A stretch of 64,000 nucleotides of DNA. Source: Rhizobium sp. BK313 (GTDB lineage Bacteria; Pseudomonadota; Alphaproteobacteria; Rhizobiales; Rhizobiaceae). The stretch lies in NCBI RefSeq assembly GCF_014193655.1, contig NZ_JACHZQ010000005.1, positions 372,001 to 436,000 on the forward strand. Reading direction: 5' to 3'. This document shows positions 19,893 through 29,055 of the stretch, piece after piece. Below the pieces are notes generated by a model. That model ran no database searches and was not told the origin of the DNA. It saw only the letters and a program-made list of their open reading frames with translations. The translations under genes were made by a program, and so were the position numbers. Position 1 is the stretch's first letter; every line of letters begins with the position of its first letter.

Positions 19893-21815
19893 ATGAAGAT
19901 GAGACGTCGGGCCTTTTTGGCCGGGACTTCGGCCGTCCTCATTTTGCCGGCCCTGCCTACATTCGCCGCTGGCTACCAAGAGGCGGATGTTCTGAAACAG
20001 AAAGTCGCAAGCGGCGCCCTGCCGTTGCTCAAAGATCGCCTTCCCGAAAATCCCCTTGTCATCAAGCCGGTCGAAGCCGTCGGCAAATATGGCGGCGACT
20101 GGAACATGGCGCTGGTCGGCGGCGGCTCGCTGTCGATGCTGTTCCGCTATCAAGCCTATGAGCCGCTGCTGCGCTATACGCCGGATTGGTCGGGCGTGAC
20201 GCCGAATGTTGCGGAATTCTTCCAGGGCGATGCCGATTCCAAGGTCTATACCATCCGCCTGCGCAAGGGCATGAAATGGTCCGACGGCCAGCCCTATACG
20301 ACCGCGGACATCAAATTCTGGTACGACACGGTGCTGACGGACGATCGCGTCGCCTTCGTCGGCCAGGCGCATTGGAAATCCGGCGGCAAGCCCGCCAAGC
20401 TCGAGATCGTCGACGAGCAGACCTTCAAGGTCACATTCGATCAGCCGAATGGCCTCTTCCCCCTGCAGGTCGCCTGGGCCAACAATGATCAGACGACGCG
20501 CTGCCCGAAACATTATCTCGAGCAGTTCCACATCGACTACAATCCCAAGGCCAATGAACTTGCCAAGCAGCGCGGTTTCGAAAGCTGGATCGCCTCCTTC
20601 CAGAGCGCCGCCGGCTTCCAGGACGACAATTCCTTCTTCCTGAACTCGTCGAAGAAACCCTGCCTGAACGCCTGGATGTTCACCATCGCACCCGGCGAAA
20701 ATACCGAGCGGGCCGTGGCCGAACGCAATCCCTATTATTGGAAGGTCGATACGGCAGGCAATCAACTGCCCTATCTCGACCGCATCCTCTATCAGATGGT
20801 CGCCGATCCGCAGGTGCTTCTGTTGAAGACCATGCAGGGCGAGATCGACCTGATGGATCAATATATCGCCACGCCCAACAACAAGTCCGTGCTTTACGAC
20901 GCGCGCGAACAGGGCGGCTACGACTTCTACACGCTGACCTCCACCGAAGCCAACGTGATGAACTTCATCCTCAACCTCAATCACAATGACGAGACCAAGC
21001 GGGCGCTTTTCCAGAATCGCGATTTCCGCGCAGCGCTCTCGACGGCGATCGATCGTCAGACGCTGATCGACGCCGTCCTCGTCGGCCAAGGCGCGCCCGC
21101 GCAGCCTTCGATCAAGAAGGAAGATCCGCTCTATAACGAGCAACTGGCGACGCAGTTCACTGCCTATGATGTCGACAAGGCCAATGCCATGCTCGACAAG
21201 ATCGTGCCGAAGAAGGACGACCAGAATTTCCGCCTCGACGACAAGGGCCGACGCCTGACCATCGTCTTCGAGCTGGATCAGGCGCGCGCCATCTTCCTCG
21301 ATCTCTTCCAGTTGATCATCCCGATGTTCCAAGCAGTCGGCATCGACGCGCAAATGCGCACCATGGATCGTTCGCTTTGGGAAACCCGTGTGCGCCAGGG
21401 CCGCGATTTCGATGCCACCGCCCATCAATTCGGCGCCAACGGCGGCATCGCCGCCATGCTCGACCCGCGCTACTACGTACCGACGGACAGCAACGCCATG
21501 TACGCACCGGGCTGGCAGCTCTGGTATCTCGACCGCGACAATGCCAATGCCGTCGAGCCGCCGGAAGCGACCAAGAAGCAATACGAACTCTACGACAAAC
21601 TGAAGTCGACTTCCGACGCCGCCGGCCAGAATGCGATCATGAAAGACATCCTGCAATCGGCTGCAGACGCCTTCTACGTCTTCGGCATATCGCTGCCGCC
21701 GGACGGCTACGGCATCGTCAAGAACAACATGAAGAACGTCACCAAGACCATGCCGAATTCGTTCGGTTGGCCGACGCCTGCTCCCACCATGCCGGAGCAA
21801 TATTTCAAGGCCTGA
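19893..21815 (+). CDS. ABC transporter substrate-binding protein, family 5, with Tat-type signal
   Basis: A 640-residue binding protein, longer than peptide-type DppA and close to the size of the rhizobial alpha-galactoside protein AgpA. The N-terminus MKMRRRAFLAGTSAVLILP carries a twin-arginine motif (RRAFLAG), so export folded through Tat is likely. The family segment VYTIRLRKGMKWSDGQPYT is near residues 118-136. The ATG follows GGAGGAG at six to seven bases and is preferred over a TTG at 19869. It heads an operon with glycosidase-like genes, so an oligosaccharide or glycoside is the more likely ligand than a peptide. Confidence 0.9.
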   Translation: MKMRRRAFLAGTSAVLILPALPTFAAGYQEADVLKQKVASGALPLLKDRLPENPLVIKPVEAVGKYGGDWNMALVGGGSLSMLFRYQAYEPLLRYTPDWSGVTPNVAEFFQGDADSKVYTIRLRKGMKWSDGQPYTTADIKFWYDTVLTDDRVAFVGQAHWKSGGKPAKLEIVDEQTFKVTFDQPNGLFPLQVAWANNDQTTRCPKHYLEQFHIDYNPKANELAKQRGFESWIASFQSAAGFQDDNSFFLNSSKKPCLNAWMFTIAPGENTERAVAERNPYYWKVDTAGNQLPYLDRILYQMVADPQVLLLKTMQGEIDLMDQYIATPNNKSVLYDAREQGGYDFYTLTSTEANVMNFILNLNHNDETKRALFQNRDFRAALSTAIDRQTLIDAVLVGQGAPAQPSIKKEDPLYNEQLATQFTAYDVDKANAMLDKIVPKKDDQNFRLDDKGRRLTIVFELDQARAIFLDLFQLIIPMFQAVGIDAQMRTMDRSLWETRVRQGRDFDATAHQFGANGGIAAMLDPRYYVPTDSNAMYAPGWQLWYLDRDNANAVEPPEATKKQYELYDKLKSTSDAAGQNAIMKDILQSAADAFYVFGISLPPDGYGIVKNNMKNVTKTMPNSFGWPTPAPTMPEQYFKA

Positions 21816-21844
21816 TACCGCTCAGGTTCCTCCCAGCGGTCGAA

Positions 21845-21881
21845 GCGCCGGTCCTCGTGGCCGGCGCGGCGGCTCCCTTTT
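21845..21881 (+). terminator. Intrinsic-type terminator after the binding-protein gene
   Basis: Arms GCGCCGG (21845-21851) and CCGGCGC (21861-21867) with a nine-base loop, followed by a short T-run (21878-21881). A second small hairpin, CCTAGAGC-AA-GCTCTAGG, is at 21883-21900. These may attenuate expression of the downstream operon relative to the binding protein. Confidence 0.55.
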
Positions 21882-21911
21882 GCCTAGAGCAAGCTCTAGG
21901 CGTTTGATGTC

Positions 21912-21956
21912 GCATGATCTTGTCCGAAAACCGCTTCACACTTTTCGGGATCATGC
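21912..21956 (-). repeat. Rhizobial palindromic intergenic repeat, copy C (inverted)
   Basis: A 45-bp element with GCATGATC / GATCATGC ends and the core on the minus strand (AAAAGTGTGAAGCGGTTTT). It is the reverse orientation of the elements at 2636-2680 and 56685-56730. It lies between the binding-protein gene and the 702-residue glycosidase-like gene. Confidence 0.85.
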
Positions 21957-21977
21957 CTAGCGAACTGGATAAAACCG

Positions 21978-24086
21978 ATGCTCGACGCCAGGAAACAGAA
22001 TACCGATACGCTGAGAACGACGGACTGGTTCAAGACCGCGACCCGCTGGACGCAGTTGACGCTTGCCGAGGACGATCCGGAGAAATTCGATCCTGCCTTC
22101 TGGGTCGATGTCTTCAAGCGCACGAAATCCAACGCCGTCTGCCTCAGCGCCGGCGGTTATATCGCATACTATCCAAGCGACGTGCCCTATCACTATGTCA
22201 GCAAGTTCCTCGGCGACAAGGATGTCTTCGGCGCGCTGGTCGATGCCGCCCGCAAGCTCGACATGCACGTCATGGCCCGCGTCGATCCGCATGCGATCCA
22301 TGACGATGCTGCCAAGGCGCATCCGGAATGGGTGATGATCGACGCCGACGGCAAGCCGCGCCGTCACTGGGCTTATCCGGATGTCTGGGTCACCAACGCC
22401 TATGGCGACTACAACACCGTCTTCATGCCCGAAGTGGTGAAGGAAATCGTCCGCAAATACGATATAGACGCCGTCTTCGCCAACCGCTGGCAAGGTCATG
22501 GTGTCGACTATAGCGAAGACAGTGCCCGCCGCTTCAAGGACATGTTCGGCCATGCCCTGCCGCGCGCTGCCGACGCCGAAGATCCGGCCTGGCAGGCCTG
22601 GCTGCAATGGCGCCGCCGGGTGCTGACCGACATGATCGCCCAATGGGACGACGCCGTGAAGGCGATCCGTCCGCATGCGAGCTTCATTCCCAATATGGGC
22701 GGCGCGTCGCTGATGGAATTTGATCTCTCGGTCATATCGAAGCACTGCCCCTTTCTCGTCGTCGACCATCAGGGCCGCCGCGGGGTGGAACTCGGCTGGT
22801 CGGCGGGGCGCAACGGCAAACGCATCCGCGCCACCTTCCCCGACCGCCCGGTCGTGCTGATCACCTCGATCGGCCCCGAGGAGGAGTATCGCTGGAAGGA
22901 TGCCGTCACATCCGGTGAAGAGATGCAGCTCTGGATCAATGACGGCACGGCGCACGGCCTCTATGCTTGGTTCACCAAATTCAACGGGGTCGTCCCCGAC
23001 AAGCGCTGGGTCGAGCCGGTGGCCGATGCCTTTGCCTTGCAGGCTGCTGTCGAGCCAGTCATCGAAAGCATGCATCCAACCGCGGAAATCGCCGTCATCG
23101 ACCCCTCGACGACCCTGCGCCACTGGGCACCCGAGGAACGATCGAAGGCGGAGAAACACGATCTCGGCTTTTATCATGCCCTGGTCGAAGCCAAGCTGCC
23201 ATTCGAGCTTCTCTCCGACCAGGTTCTGACGGAGGAAAACCTCGACCGCTTCAAGCTGATCATTCTCGCCAATGCCTCCTGCCTCTCGGATGCACAGAAC
23301 GAAGCGATCCGCGTCTATATCAAACGCGGCGGCAGCATCATCGCGGCGCACGAGACGTCGCTGCGCGACGAACTCGGCAAGAAGCGCGGGGATTTCGGTC
23401 TCGCGGATGTCTTCGGCGCCAAGTTCATCTCCGGCCCGCGCGGCATCGTCAAGAACACCTATGTGGCGCTCGCCGGTGAGCATCCCCTCAATGCCGGCTA
23501 TGAAGGTGCCGCCCGCATCATGGGTGGCACGCATCTGATCGCCGTCGAACCCACCGACAAGGCCGAAGTTCCATTCCTCTACGTGCCGGATTTCCCGGAT
23601 CTGCCGATGGAGGAAGTCTATCCCCGCGAGGAGCCGCGGGGGGCCGCTGTGATCGCTCGCGTGACCGGTCATGGCGGCCGCTCGGTCTACGTTCCCTGGA
23701 ACATCGGCGAGATATTCTGGGAAGTCATGGCCGTCGACCATGCGCGGCTGATTGCCAATGCCGTACGTTGGGCACTCGGCAAAACGCCGCGCGTCGCCGT
23801 CGAAGGTCCTGGCGTCATCGATCTGGCGCTGCGCGAAAACGTCGACGGTGTTGCGCTGTCGCTCTTCAACCTCACCAACCCGATGATGATGAAAGGGCCG
23901 ATCCGCGACAATTTCCCGCTGGCAAGCCAGACAGTTTCACTCGAAATTCCCAGGGGTAAATCGGTGGCGAAAGCCTGGCTGGTGGTTGCCGACCGCGCCG
24001 CCGCCTTCAGCATCAAGGATGGCCGCGCCGTGGTGGACGTGCCCGGCATCGACCGGCTGGAGGTCGTGCATCTGACCTGGAAATGA
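21978..24086 (+). CDS. Putative glycoside hydrolase with GHL6-like barrel and beta-galactosidase trimerisation-type domain
   Basis: A 702-residue cytoplasmic protein without a signal peptide. Residues 1 to about 340 read as a TIM-barrel of the alpha-amylase-like/hypothetical glycosyl hydrolase 6 group (CLSAGGYIAYYPSDVPYH, MHVMARVDPHAIHDDAAKAHPEWVM, YDIDAVFANRWQGHG). Residues of about 370-560 resemble the class I glutamine-amidotransferase-like trimerisation domain of GH42 enzymes (FKLIILANASCLSDAQNEAI, YIKRGGSIIAAHE). The C-terminus is beta-rich. It lies between a binding protein and permeases, where a glycosidase would be expected. The exact family, catalytic residues and substrate could not be assigned. 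Confidence 0.7.
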   Translation: MLDARKQNTDTLRTTDWFKTATRWTQLTLAEDDPEKFDPAFWVDVFKRTKSNAVCLSAGGYIAYYPSDVPYHYVSKFLGDKDVFGALVDAARKLDMHVMARVDPHAIHDDAAKAHPEWVMIDADGKPRRHWAYPDVWVTNAYGDYNTVFMPEVVKEIVRKYDIDAVFANRWQGHGVDYSEDSARRFKDMFGHALPRAADAEDPAWQAWLQWRRRVLTDMIAQWDDAVKAIRPHASFIPNMGGASLMEFDLSVISKHCPFLVVDHQGRRGVELGWSAGRNGKRIRATFPDRPVVLITSIGPEEEYRWKDAVTSGEEMQLWINDGTAHGLYAWFTKFNGVVPDKRWVEPVADAFALQAAVEPVIESMHPTAEIAVIDPSTTLRHWAPEERSKAEKHDLGFYHALVEAKLPFELLSDQVLTEENLDRFKLIILANASCLSDAQNEAIRVYIKRGGSIIAAHETSLRDELGKKRGDFGLADVFGAKFISGPRGIVKNTYVALAGEHPLNAGYEGAARIMGGTHLIAVEPTDKAEVPFLYVPDFPDLPMEEVYPREEPRGAAVIARVTGHGGRSVYVPWNIGEIFWEVMAVDHARLIANAVRWALGKTPRVAVEGPGVIDLALRENVDGVALSLFNLTNPMMMKGPIRDNFPLASQTVSLEIPRGKSVAKAWLVVADRAAAFSIKDGRAVVDVPGIDRLEVVHLTWK

Positions 24087-24192
24087 GGTTTGGGACATAA
24101 ATTCGAGACTTTGCCTTCGGCCTGCAAGGCCGGGGCAAGCGGTGATCCGACGAAGCGCCGGGGAGGGCGCTTTCAACGGGAGGAGCAGGCCG

Positions 24193-25179
24193 ATGCTCGG
24201 CTATATCGTCAAGCGCATTCTCTACATGATACCGACCTTGATCGGCATGTCGCTGATCTCGTTCCTGATCATCCAACTGCCGCCCGGCGATTACCTGACC
24301 TCGATGCTCGCCACCATGAGCGACAGCGGCCAGACCGTCGATCCTGCGCAAATCGAGCGATTGAAGCAGATCTACGGCTTCGACGATCCCTTCTACATTC
24401 AATACCTGAAATGGATCTGGGGTATCGTCAGCCGCGGTGACTTCGGCTGGTCCTTCGAATGGAACCAGCCTGTCGCCGGCCTGATCTGGGCACGCATGGG
24501 CTCGACGCTGGTGATTTCGCTCCTCAGCCTGCTCTTCGTCTGGGTCGTATCGCTGCCGATCGGTATCTATTCCGCCGTGCGCCGTCATTCGATCAGCGAT
24601 CACGTCTTCACCTTCCTCGGTTTTATCGGCCTCGCCGTGCCTAACTTTATCCTGGCGCTGACGCTGATGTATGTCGCCTACAAATATCTCGGCCAGAGCG
24701 TCGGCGGCCTGAGCTCGCCGGAATATGCCGACGCGCCCTGGAGTTTCGCCAAGGCCGGCGATTTCCTCGCCCATCTCTGGATCCCGATCATCATCATCGG
24801 CGCCTCGGGAACCGCGGCCTTGATCCGAATCCTGCGTGCCAACCTGACCGACGAACTGCACAAGCCCTATGTCATCACCGCCCGCGCCAAAGGGCTGCCG
24901 GAATACAAGGTCATCCTCAAATATCCGGTGCGCATCGCCCTCAACCCCTTCGTCTCGGCGATCGGTTGGGTGCTACCGCATCTCGTCTCCGGCGTGACGA
25001 TCACAGCCATCGTGCTGAACCTGCCGACTGCCGGCCCCCTGCTCTTTCGGGCGCTGGTGTCGCAGGACATGTATCTGGCGGGCAGCTTCATCCTGCTGCT
25101 CAGCGCGCTGACGCTCGTCGGCATGCTGGTCTCCGACTTGCTGCTTGCGCTGCTCGACCCGCGCATCCGGTTCAATTGA
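24193..25179 (+). CDS. ABC transporter permease, DppB/OppB type
   Basis: Permease of 328 residues from MLGYIVKRILYMIPTLIGMSL. This ATG lies about eight bases after GGGAGGAG and gives the normal DppB N-terminus, so the longer frame from 24142 is not used. After the first membrane segment comes LPPGDYLTSML, typical of this family, and the EAA loop RAKGLPEYKVILKYPVRIALNP is near residue 235. It pairs with the following DppC-type permease in the oligosaccharide-type importer. Confidence 0.92.
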   Translation: MLGYIVKRILYMIPTLIGMSLISFLIIQLPPGDYLTSMLATMSDSGQTVDPAQIERLKQIYGFDDPFYIQYLKWIWGIVSRGDFGWSFEWNQPVAGLIWARMGSTLVISLLSLLFVWVVSLPIGIYSAVRRHSISDHVFTFLGFIGLAVPNFILALTLMYVAYKYLGQSVGGLSSPEYADAPWSFAKAGDFLAHLWIPIIIIGASGTAALIRILRANLTDELHKPYVITARAKGLPEYKVILKYPVRIALNPFVSAIGWVLPHLVSGVTITAIVLNLPTAGPLLFRALVSQDMYLAGSFILLLSALTLVGMLVSDLLLALLDPRIRFN

Positions 25180-25191
25180 GGAGCGGCGGTC

Positions 25192-26397
25192 ATGGGTAAG
25201 CAAGAGACATTCGGAAGCAAGACAGGCGGAGCCAAAGTCGGGCCGGTCCTCGTTCTCGCCGATGGGCCATCGATCAGTCCGCTCCGGCAGGACAAGACGG
25301 TCTCGACGGCCGCCGTTGGTCCCTGGCGGCTGATCGCCGGCAAGTTCTTCCGCCAGAAGGTCGCCGTCACTGCCGGGATCATTATCCTGATCCTCTATCT
25401 CATCGGCCTGTTCGCCGAATTCCTGGCCCCCGCCCTGCCCGACACATCGCGGCCGCAATATACCTACGCCCCGCCGCAGGGCCTAAGTTTCTTTACAGCT
25501 AAGCCGGATGGCAGCTCGGAGTTCAATTTTCACGTCAAGGGCTACACCATCGCCATCGACAAGGTGGCGCTGCGCCGCACCTTCGTGGTCGACGATAAGA
25601 AGGTCGTGCCCGTCGGCTTCTTCGTCAAAGGTCCGGCCTATAAACTCTGGGGCCTGATCCCGATGAACCGACATCTGATCGGCCCGATCAATCCCAACGA
25701 CCCGATGTATCTGCTCGGTGCCGACAGGCTCGGCCGCGACGTCTTCTCGCGGCTCATCTACGGCACGCGCGTCTCCATGTCGATCGGCCTCGTCGGCGTC
25801 GCCGTCTCGCTCATCCTCGGTGTGGTGCTGGGCTCGATCTCCGGTTTCTACGGCGGTTGGGTGGATACCCTGATCCAGCGCGTCATCGAAGTGGTCAGCG
25901 CCATGCCGACCATTCCGCTCTGGCTCGGCCTTGCCGCAGCCATCCCGCTCACATGGTCGCCGGTGACGGTCTATTTCGTCATCACCTTGATCGTCTCGCT
26001 GCTCGGCTGGACAAGCTTGGCCCGCGAGGTCCGCGGCCGCTTTCTGGCGCTTCGCAGCGAGGATTTCGTCACAGCCGCCCGCCTTGACGGATCGAGCGAG
26101 GCGCGGCTGATCTTCCGCCACATCCTGCCCTCGCTGACGAGCCACATCCTCGCGGTCGTGACGCTCGCCGTGCCGACGATGATCGTTGCCGAAACCTCAC
26201 TCTCCTTCCTCGGCATCGGCCTGAAGCCGCCGGTCGTCAGTTGGGGCGTGCTGCTGCAGGATGCCCAGAATATCCGTACGGTCGCCACCGCGCCGTGGCT
26301 GCTGATCTGGCCTGCTTTGGCTGTCGTCGTCGCCGTGCTGTCCTTCAACTTCTTCGGCGACGGCCTGCGCGATGCGGCCGATCCCTACGACAACTGA
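25192..26397 (+). CDS. ABC transporter permease, DppC/OppC type, with long periplasmic insertion
   Basis: A 401-residue permease, about 100 residues longer than most DppC proteins. A cytoplasmic N-terminal extension of about 55 residues precedes the first membrane segment (residues 61-80), and about 100 residues separate that segment from the family motif LGADRLGRDVFSRLIYGTR, where about 40 is usual. The EAA loop is near residue 295 (RLDGSSEARLIFRHILPS). A similar long DppC occurs in oligosaccharide-specific members of this transporter family. It follows the DppB stop by 12 bp with a GAGGAG ribosome site. Confidence 0.9.
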   Translation: MGKQETFGSKTGGAKVGPVLVLADGPSISPLRQDKTVSTAAVGPWRLIAGKFFRQKVAVTAGIIILILYLIGLFAEFLAPALPDTSRPQYTYAPPQGLSFFTAKPDGSSEFNFHVKGYTIAIDKVALRRTFVVDDKKVVPVGFFVKGPAYKLWGLIPMNRHLIGPINPNDPMYLLGADRLGRDVFSRLIYGTRVSMSIGLVGVAVSLILGVVLGSISGFYGGWVDTLIQRVIEVVSAMPTIPLWLGLAAAIPLTWSPVTVYFVITLIVSLLGWTSLAREVRGRFLALRSEDFVTAARLDGSSEARLIFRHILPSLTSHILAVVTLAVPTMIVAETSLSFLGIGLKPPVVSWGVLLQDAQNIRTVATAPWLLIWPALAVVVAVLSFNFFGDGLRDAADPYDN

Positions 26398-26407
26398 GGA
26401 GGAGACC

Positions 26408-28117
26408 ATGGCGACGCTTGCCGACGATGTCGTGCTTTCCGTTGAAAACCTGTCGATCGATTTTCGACTGCGTACCCATATTCTGCACGCGGTCGAAAAG
26501 GTCAGCTTCGAGCTGAAACGCGGCCAGACGCTCTGCCTGGTCGGCGAAAGCGGCTCGGGCAAGAGCGTGACGGCGCGTTCGCTGCTGCGCATCGTCGACA
26601 GGCCCGGCGAAATCGTCGGCGGACAGATCCTGTTGCGCAACGGCGCCGAGATCACCGACGTCACCGCGCTCAACCCGTCGAGCCGCCCGATGCGCGCCAT
26701 TCGCGGCCGCCGCATCGGCCTGGTCTTCCAGGAGCCGATGAGCTCGCTTTCGCCGGTGCATACGATCGGCTCGCAGATCGTCGAAGCGGTCCGCCTGCAC
26801 AGCGATCTCGACAAGTGCGCCGCCATGCAGAAGACGATCGAGCTGCTTGCCCAGGTGGAAATTCCCGACCCCCAGAAGATGGCCGATCGCTATACGTTCG
26901 AATTCTCCGGCGGCATGCGCCAGCGTGCCATGATCGCCATGGCCTTGGCCGGCAATCCCGATATCCTCATAGCCGACGAGCCAACGACGGCACTCGATGT
27001 CACGACGCAGGCGGAAATCCTTGACCTGATCAAGCGCCTGCAGGTCAGCCGCGGCATGGCGATGCTGCTGATCACCCACGACATGGGCGTGGTGGCGGAG
27101 GTGGCCGACGAGGTCGCCGTCATGCGCTTCGGCAGGATCGTCGAACGCGGACCGGTCGATGCGATCTATCATGCGGCAAAGCATCCCTACACCAAGCAAC
27201 TGCTCGCTTCGACCTTGAAGCTGACGCACCATCAGGAAGGCAAGGTCCCCGCCATCGCCAAGGCGGCGGAGAACCCGCAGCCGATCCTTTCCGTGCACAA
27301 GCTCTCGAAAGTCTATGGCTGGGCGGGGCGCAACTCGAAGCCGCTGCGCGCCGTCGATGACGCCAGTTTCGACCTCTATCCCGGCGAAAACCTCGGCATC
27401 GTCGGCGAAAGCGGCTCCGGCAAGACGACGCTCGGCCGGCTGATCCTGCGCACGGTTGAACCCACCTCCGGCTCGGTCACCTTTCGCGGCAATGAGGGCC
27501 GGGAGATCGACGTCACCAAACTCGGCAAGCGCGACCTTCGGCATTTTCACCGCGAGGTTCGCCTTGTTTTCCAGGACCCCTTCGCCTCGCTCAATCCGCG
27601 CCTGACGGTGAAGGAGGTGATCGGCGATCCCCTGGTCGTCAACGGCCTGGCCAAGGGCAAAGCGCTGGAGGCGCGCGTAGCCGAGCTGATGAAACTAGTC
27701 GGCCTCGATCCGATGATGATGGAGCGCTATCCGCACGCCTTTTCGGGTGGCCAGCGCCAACGCATCGGCATCGCCCGCGCACTCGCGCTCGACCCGAAGA
27801 TCATCATCGCTGACGAAGCGACTTCGGCGCTCGATGTCTCGATCCGCAGCCAGATCCTCGACCTGCTGCTCGATATCCGCCAGCGACTGAACCTCAGCTT
27901 CCTGTTCATTTCGCACGATATTTCGGTGATCCGCTATTTCTGCGACCGGGTGGCCGTCATGCATCGCGGCAAGATCGTCGAGATTGGCGAGGCAGAACAG
28001 ATTTGCACTGCGCCGAACGAGGCCTATACCAAGAGCCTTATCTCCGCCGTTCCCAACCCCGATCCGCGCGACAAGCGCATGCTGCACCGGCAGCGCTTCA
28101 ACGCACCCGCTCTTTAA
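26408..28117 (+). CDS. Fused double ATP-binding protein of the importer (DppD-DppF)
   Basis: A 569-residue chain with two ABC ATPase domains. Domain 1: Walker A GESGSGKS near residue 46, signature FSGGMRQR near 168, Walker B ILIADEPTTALD near 187. Domain 2: GESGSGKT near 335, FSGGQRQR near 447, Walker B IIIADEATSALD, in which Ala replaces the usual Pro. Both H-loops are intact (ITHDMGV, ISHDISV). The ATG at 26408 follows GAGGAGGAG; the longer frame from 26372 runs into the upstream gene. It energises the two permeases encoded before it. Confidence 0.92.
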   Translation: MATLADDVVLSVENLSIDFRLRTHILHAVEKVSFELKRGQTLCLVGESGSGKSVTARSLLRIVDRPGEIVGGQILLRNGAEITDVTALNPSSRPMRAIRGRRIGLVFQEPMSSLSPVHTIGSQIVEAVRLHSDLDKCAAMQKTIELLAQVEIPDPQKMADRYTFEFSGGMRQRAMIAMALAGNPDILIADEPTTALDVTTQAEILDLIKRLQVSRGMAMLLITHDMGVVAEVADEVAVMRFGRIVERGPVDAIYHAAKHPYTKQLLASTLKLTHHQEGKVPAIAKAAENPQPILSVHKLSKVYGWAGRNSKPLRAVDDASFDLYPGENLGIVGESGSGKTTLGRLILRTVEPTSGSVTFRGNEGREIDVTKLGKRDLRHFHREVRLVFQDPFASLNPRLTVKEVIGDPLVVNGLAKGKALEARVAELMKLVGLDPMMMERYPHAFSGGQRQRIGIARALALDPKIIIADEATSALDVSIRSQILDLLLDIRQRLNLSFLFISHDISVIRYFCDRVAVMHRGKIVEIGEAEQICTAPNEAYTKSLISAVPNPDPRDKRMLHRQRFNAPAL

Positions 28118-28128
28118 GGACAAAATAC

Positions 28129-28908
28129 GTGCCGAAATTTTCCGCCAACCTCTCCTTTCTCTATCAGGACCTGCCGTTTCTGGATCGTTTTGCTGCTGCC
28201 GCGAAGGATGGCTTTATGGGCCTCGAATATTTGGGACCCTATGCCGAACCGAAGGAAAAGGTAGCCGATGCCTTGAAGGCCAACGGCCTGACACAAGTGC
28301 TCTTCAACCTGCCATCGGGCAATTGGACCGGCGGCGAGCGCGGTATCGCCTGCCTGCCGGACCGCGTGCAGGAATTCCGCGATGGAGTGGCCGCCGCGCT
28401 CGATTATGCGGCGGCACTTGGCTGCAAGCGGCTGAACGTCATCTCCGGCCTCGTCCCCGAAGGCGCCAATCCCGAAACGTTGGAACGCGTACTGGTCGAC
28501 AATCTCCGCTATGCCGCGCCGCGGATGGCCGATGCCGGCATCAAACTCTTGATCGAGCCGATCAATCTCCGCGACATGCCAGGCTTCCTGCTGTCGACCA
28601 CCGATCATGCCGAGCGCATCCTCGAGAAGGTCGGCTCCGACAATCTCTATATCCAGTATGATTTCTATCACATGCAGATCACGCAGGGCGATCTGATCCG
28701 GACCTTCGAACGATTGAAGGATCGCATCGCCCATGTGCAGATCGCCGACAATCCGGGCCGCAATGAACCGGGCACGGGCGAGATCAACTACGGCTTCATC
28801 CTCAATGAGCTCGACCGCCTCGGTTACGACGGCTGGGTCGGCTGCGAATACAAACCCAAGGCCGGCACTACGGAAGGTCTCGGCTGGATGAAACCCTACC
28901 GGACGTGA
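28129..28908 (+). CDS. hyi: Hydroxypyruvate isomerase family protein (GTG start)
   Basis: A 259-residue TIM-barrel sugar isomerase very close in motif content to E. coli Hyi: FSANLSFLY at the start, NLPSGNWTGGERGIACLP near 61-78, EFRDGVAAALDYA, LLIEPINLRDMPGF near 142-155, QYDFYHMQ near 180 and HVQIADNPGRNEPGTGEINY near 203-222. The enzyme interconverts hydroxypyruvate and tartronate semialdehyde; some relatives act on 2-oxo-tetronates. GTG at 28129 is the start, nine bases after AAGGAC and 12 bp after the ATPase stop. The role of this isomerase in a glycoside operon is unclear. Confidence 0.9.
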   Translation: MPKFSANLSFLYQDLPFLDRFAAAAKDGFMGLEYLGPYAEPKEKVADALKANGLTQVLFNLPSGNWTGGERGIACLPDRVQEFRDGVAAALDYAAALGCKRLNVISGLVPEGANPETLERVLVDNLRYAAPRMADAGIKLLIEPINLRDMPGFLLSTTDHAERILEKVGSDNLYIQYDFYHMQITQGDLIRTFERLKDRIAHVQIADNPGRNEPGTGEINYGFILNELDRLGYDGWVGCEYKPKAGTTEGLGWMKPYRT

Positions 28909-28918
28909 GGATCCCACG

Positions 28919-28942
28919 ATGATCAAGGAGACGCCGCTCTAG
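28919..28942 (+). other. Seven-codon reading frame with a good ribosome site
   Basis: GAGGA at 28907-28911 is followed at seven bases by ATG, six more sense codons and TAG (MIKETPL). It sits directly after hyi, in the 147 bp before the GH42 gene. It may be a leader peptide or the initiation region of a lost gene; no function can be assigned. Confidence 0.3.
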
Positions 28943-29055
28943 CCCGGAACTCCCTTAAGGAAACGACGACCCCCAAGACCGACTGACACTGAACCGAAGC
29001 CAATCTTCGGGCGGCGAAGCTTTGCCCGACAGAACGATTGAAGAAGGACCCGACC

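Noticed and set aside
19785..21800. 671-codon frame antisense to the Tat-type binding protein
   Set aside because: It lies wholly opposite a gene with clear family motifs and a ribosome site. Its translation is rich in Arg, Gly, Asp and His repeats typical of GC-rich shadows and shows no domain.
21957..23741. 594-codon antisense frame opposite the GHL6-like protein
   Set aside because: The plus-strand frame has the recognisable barrel and trimerisation segments; the antisense frame has none.
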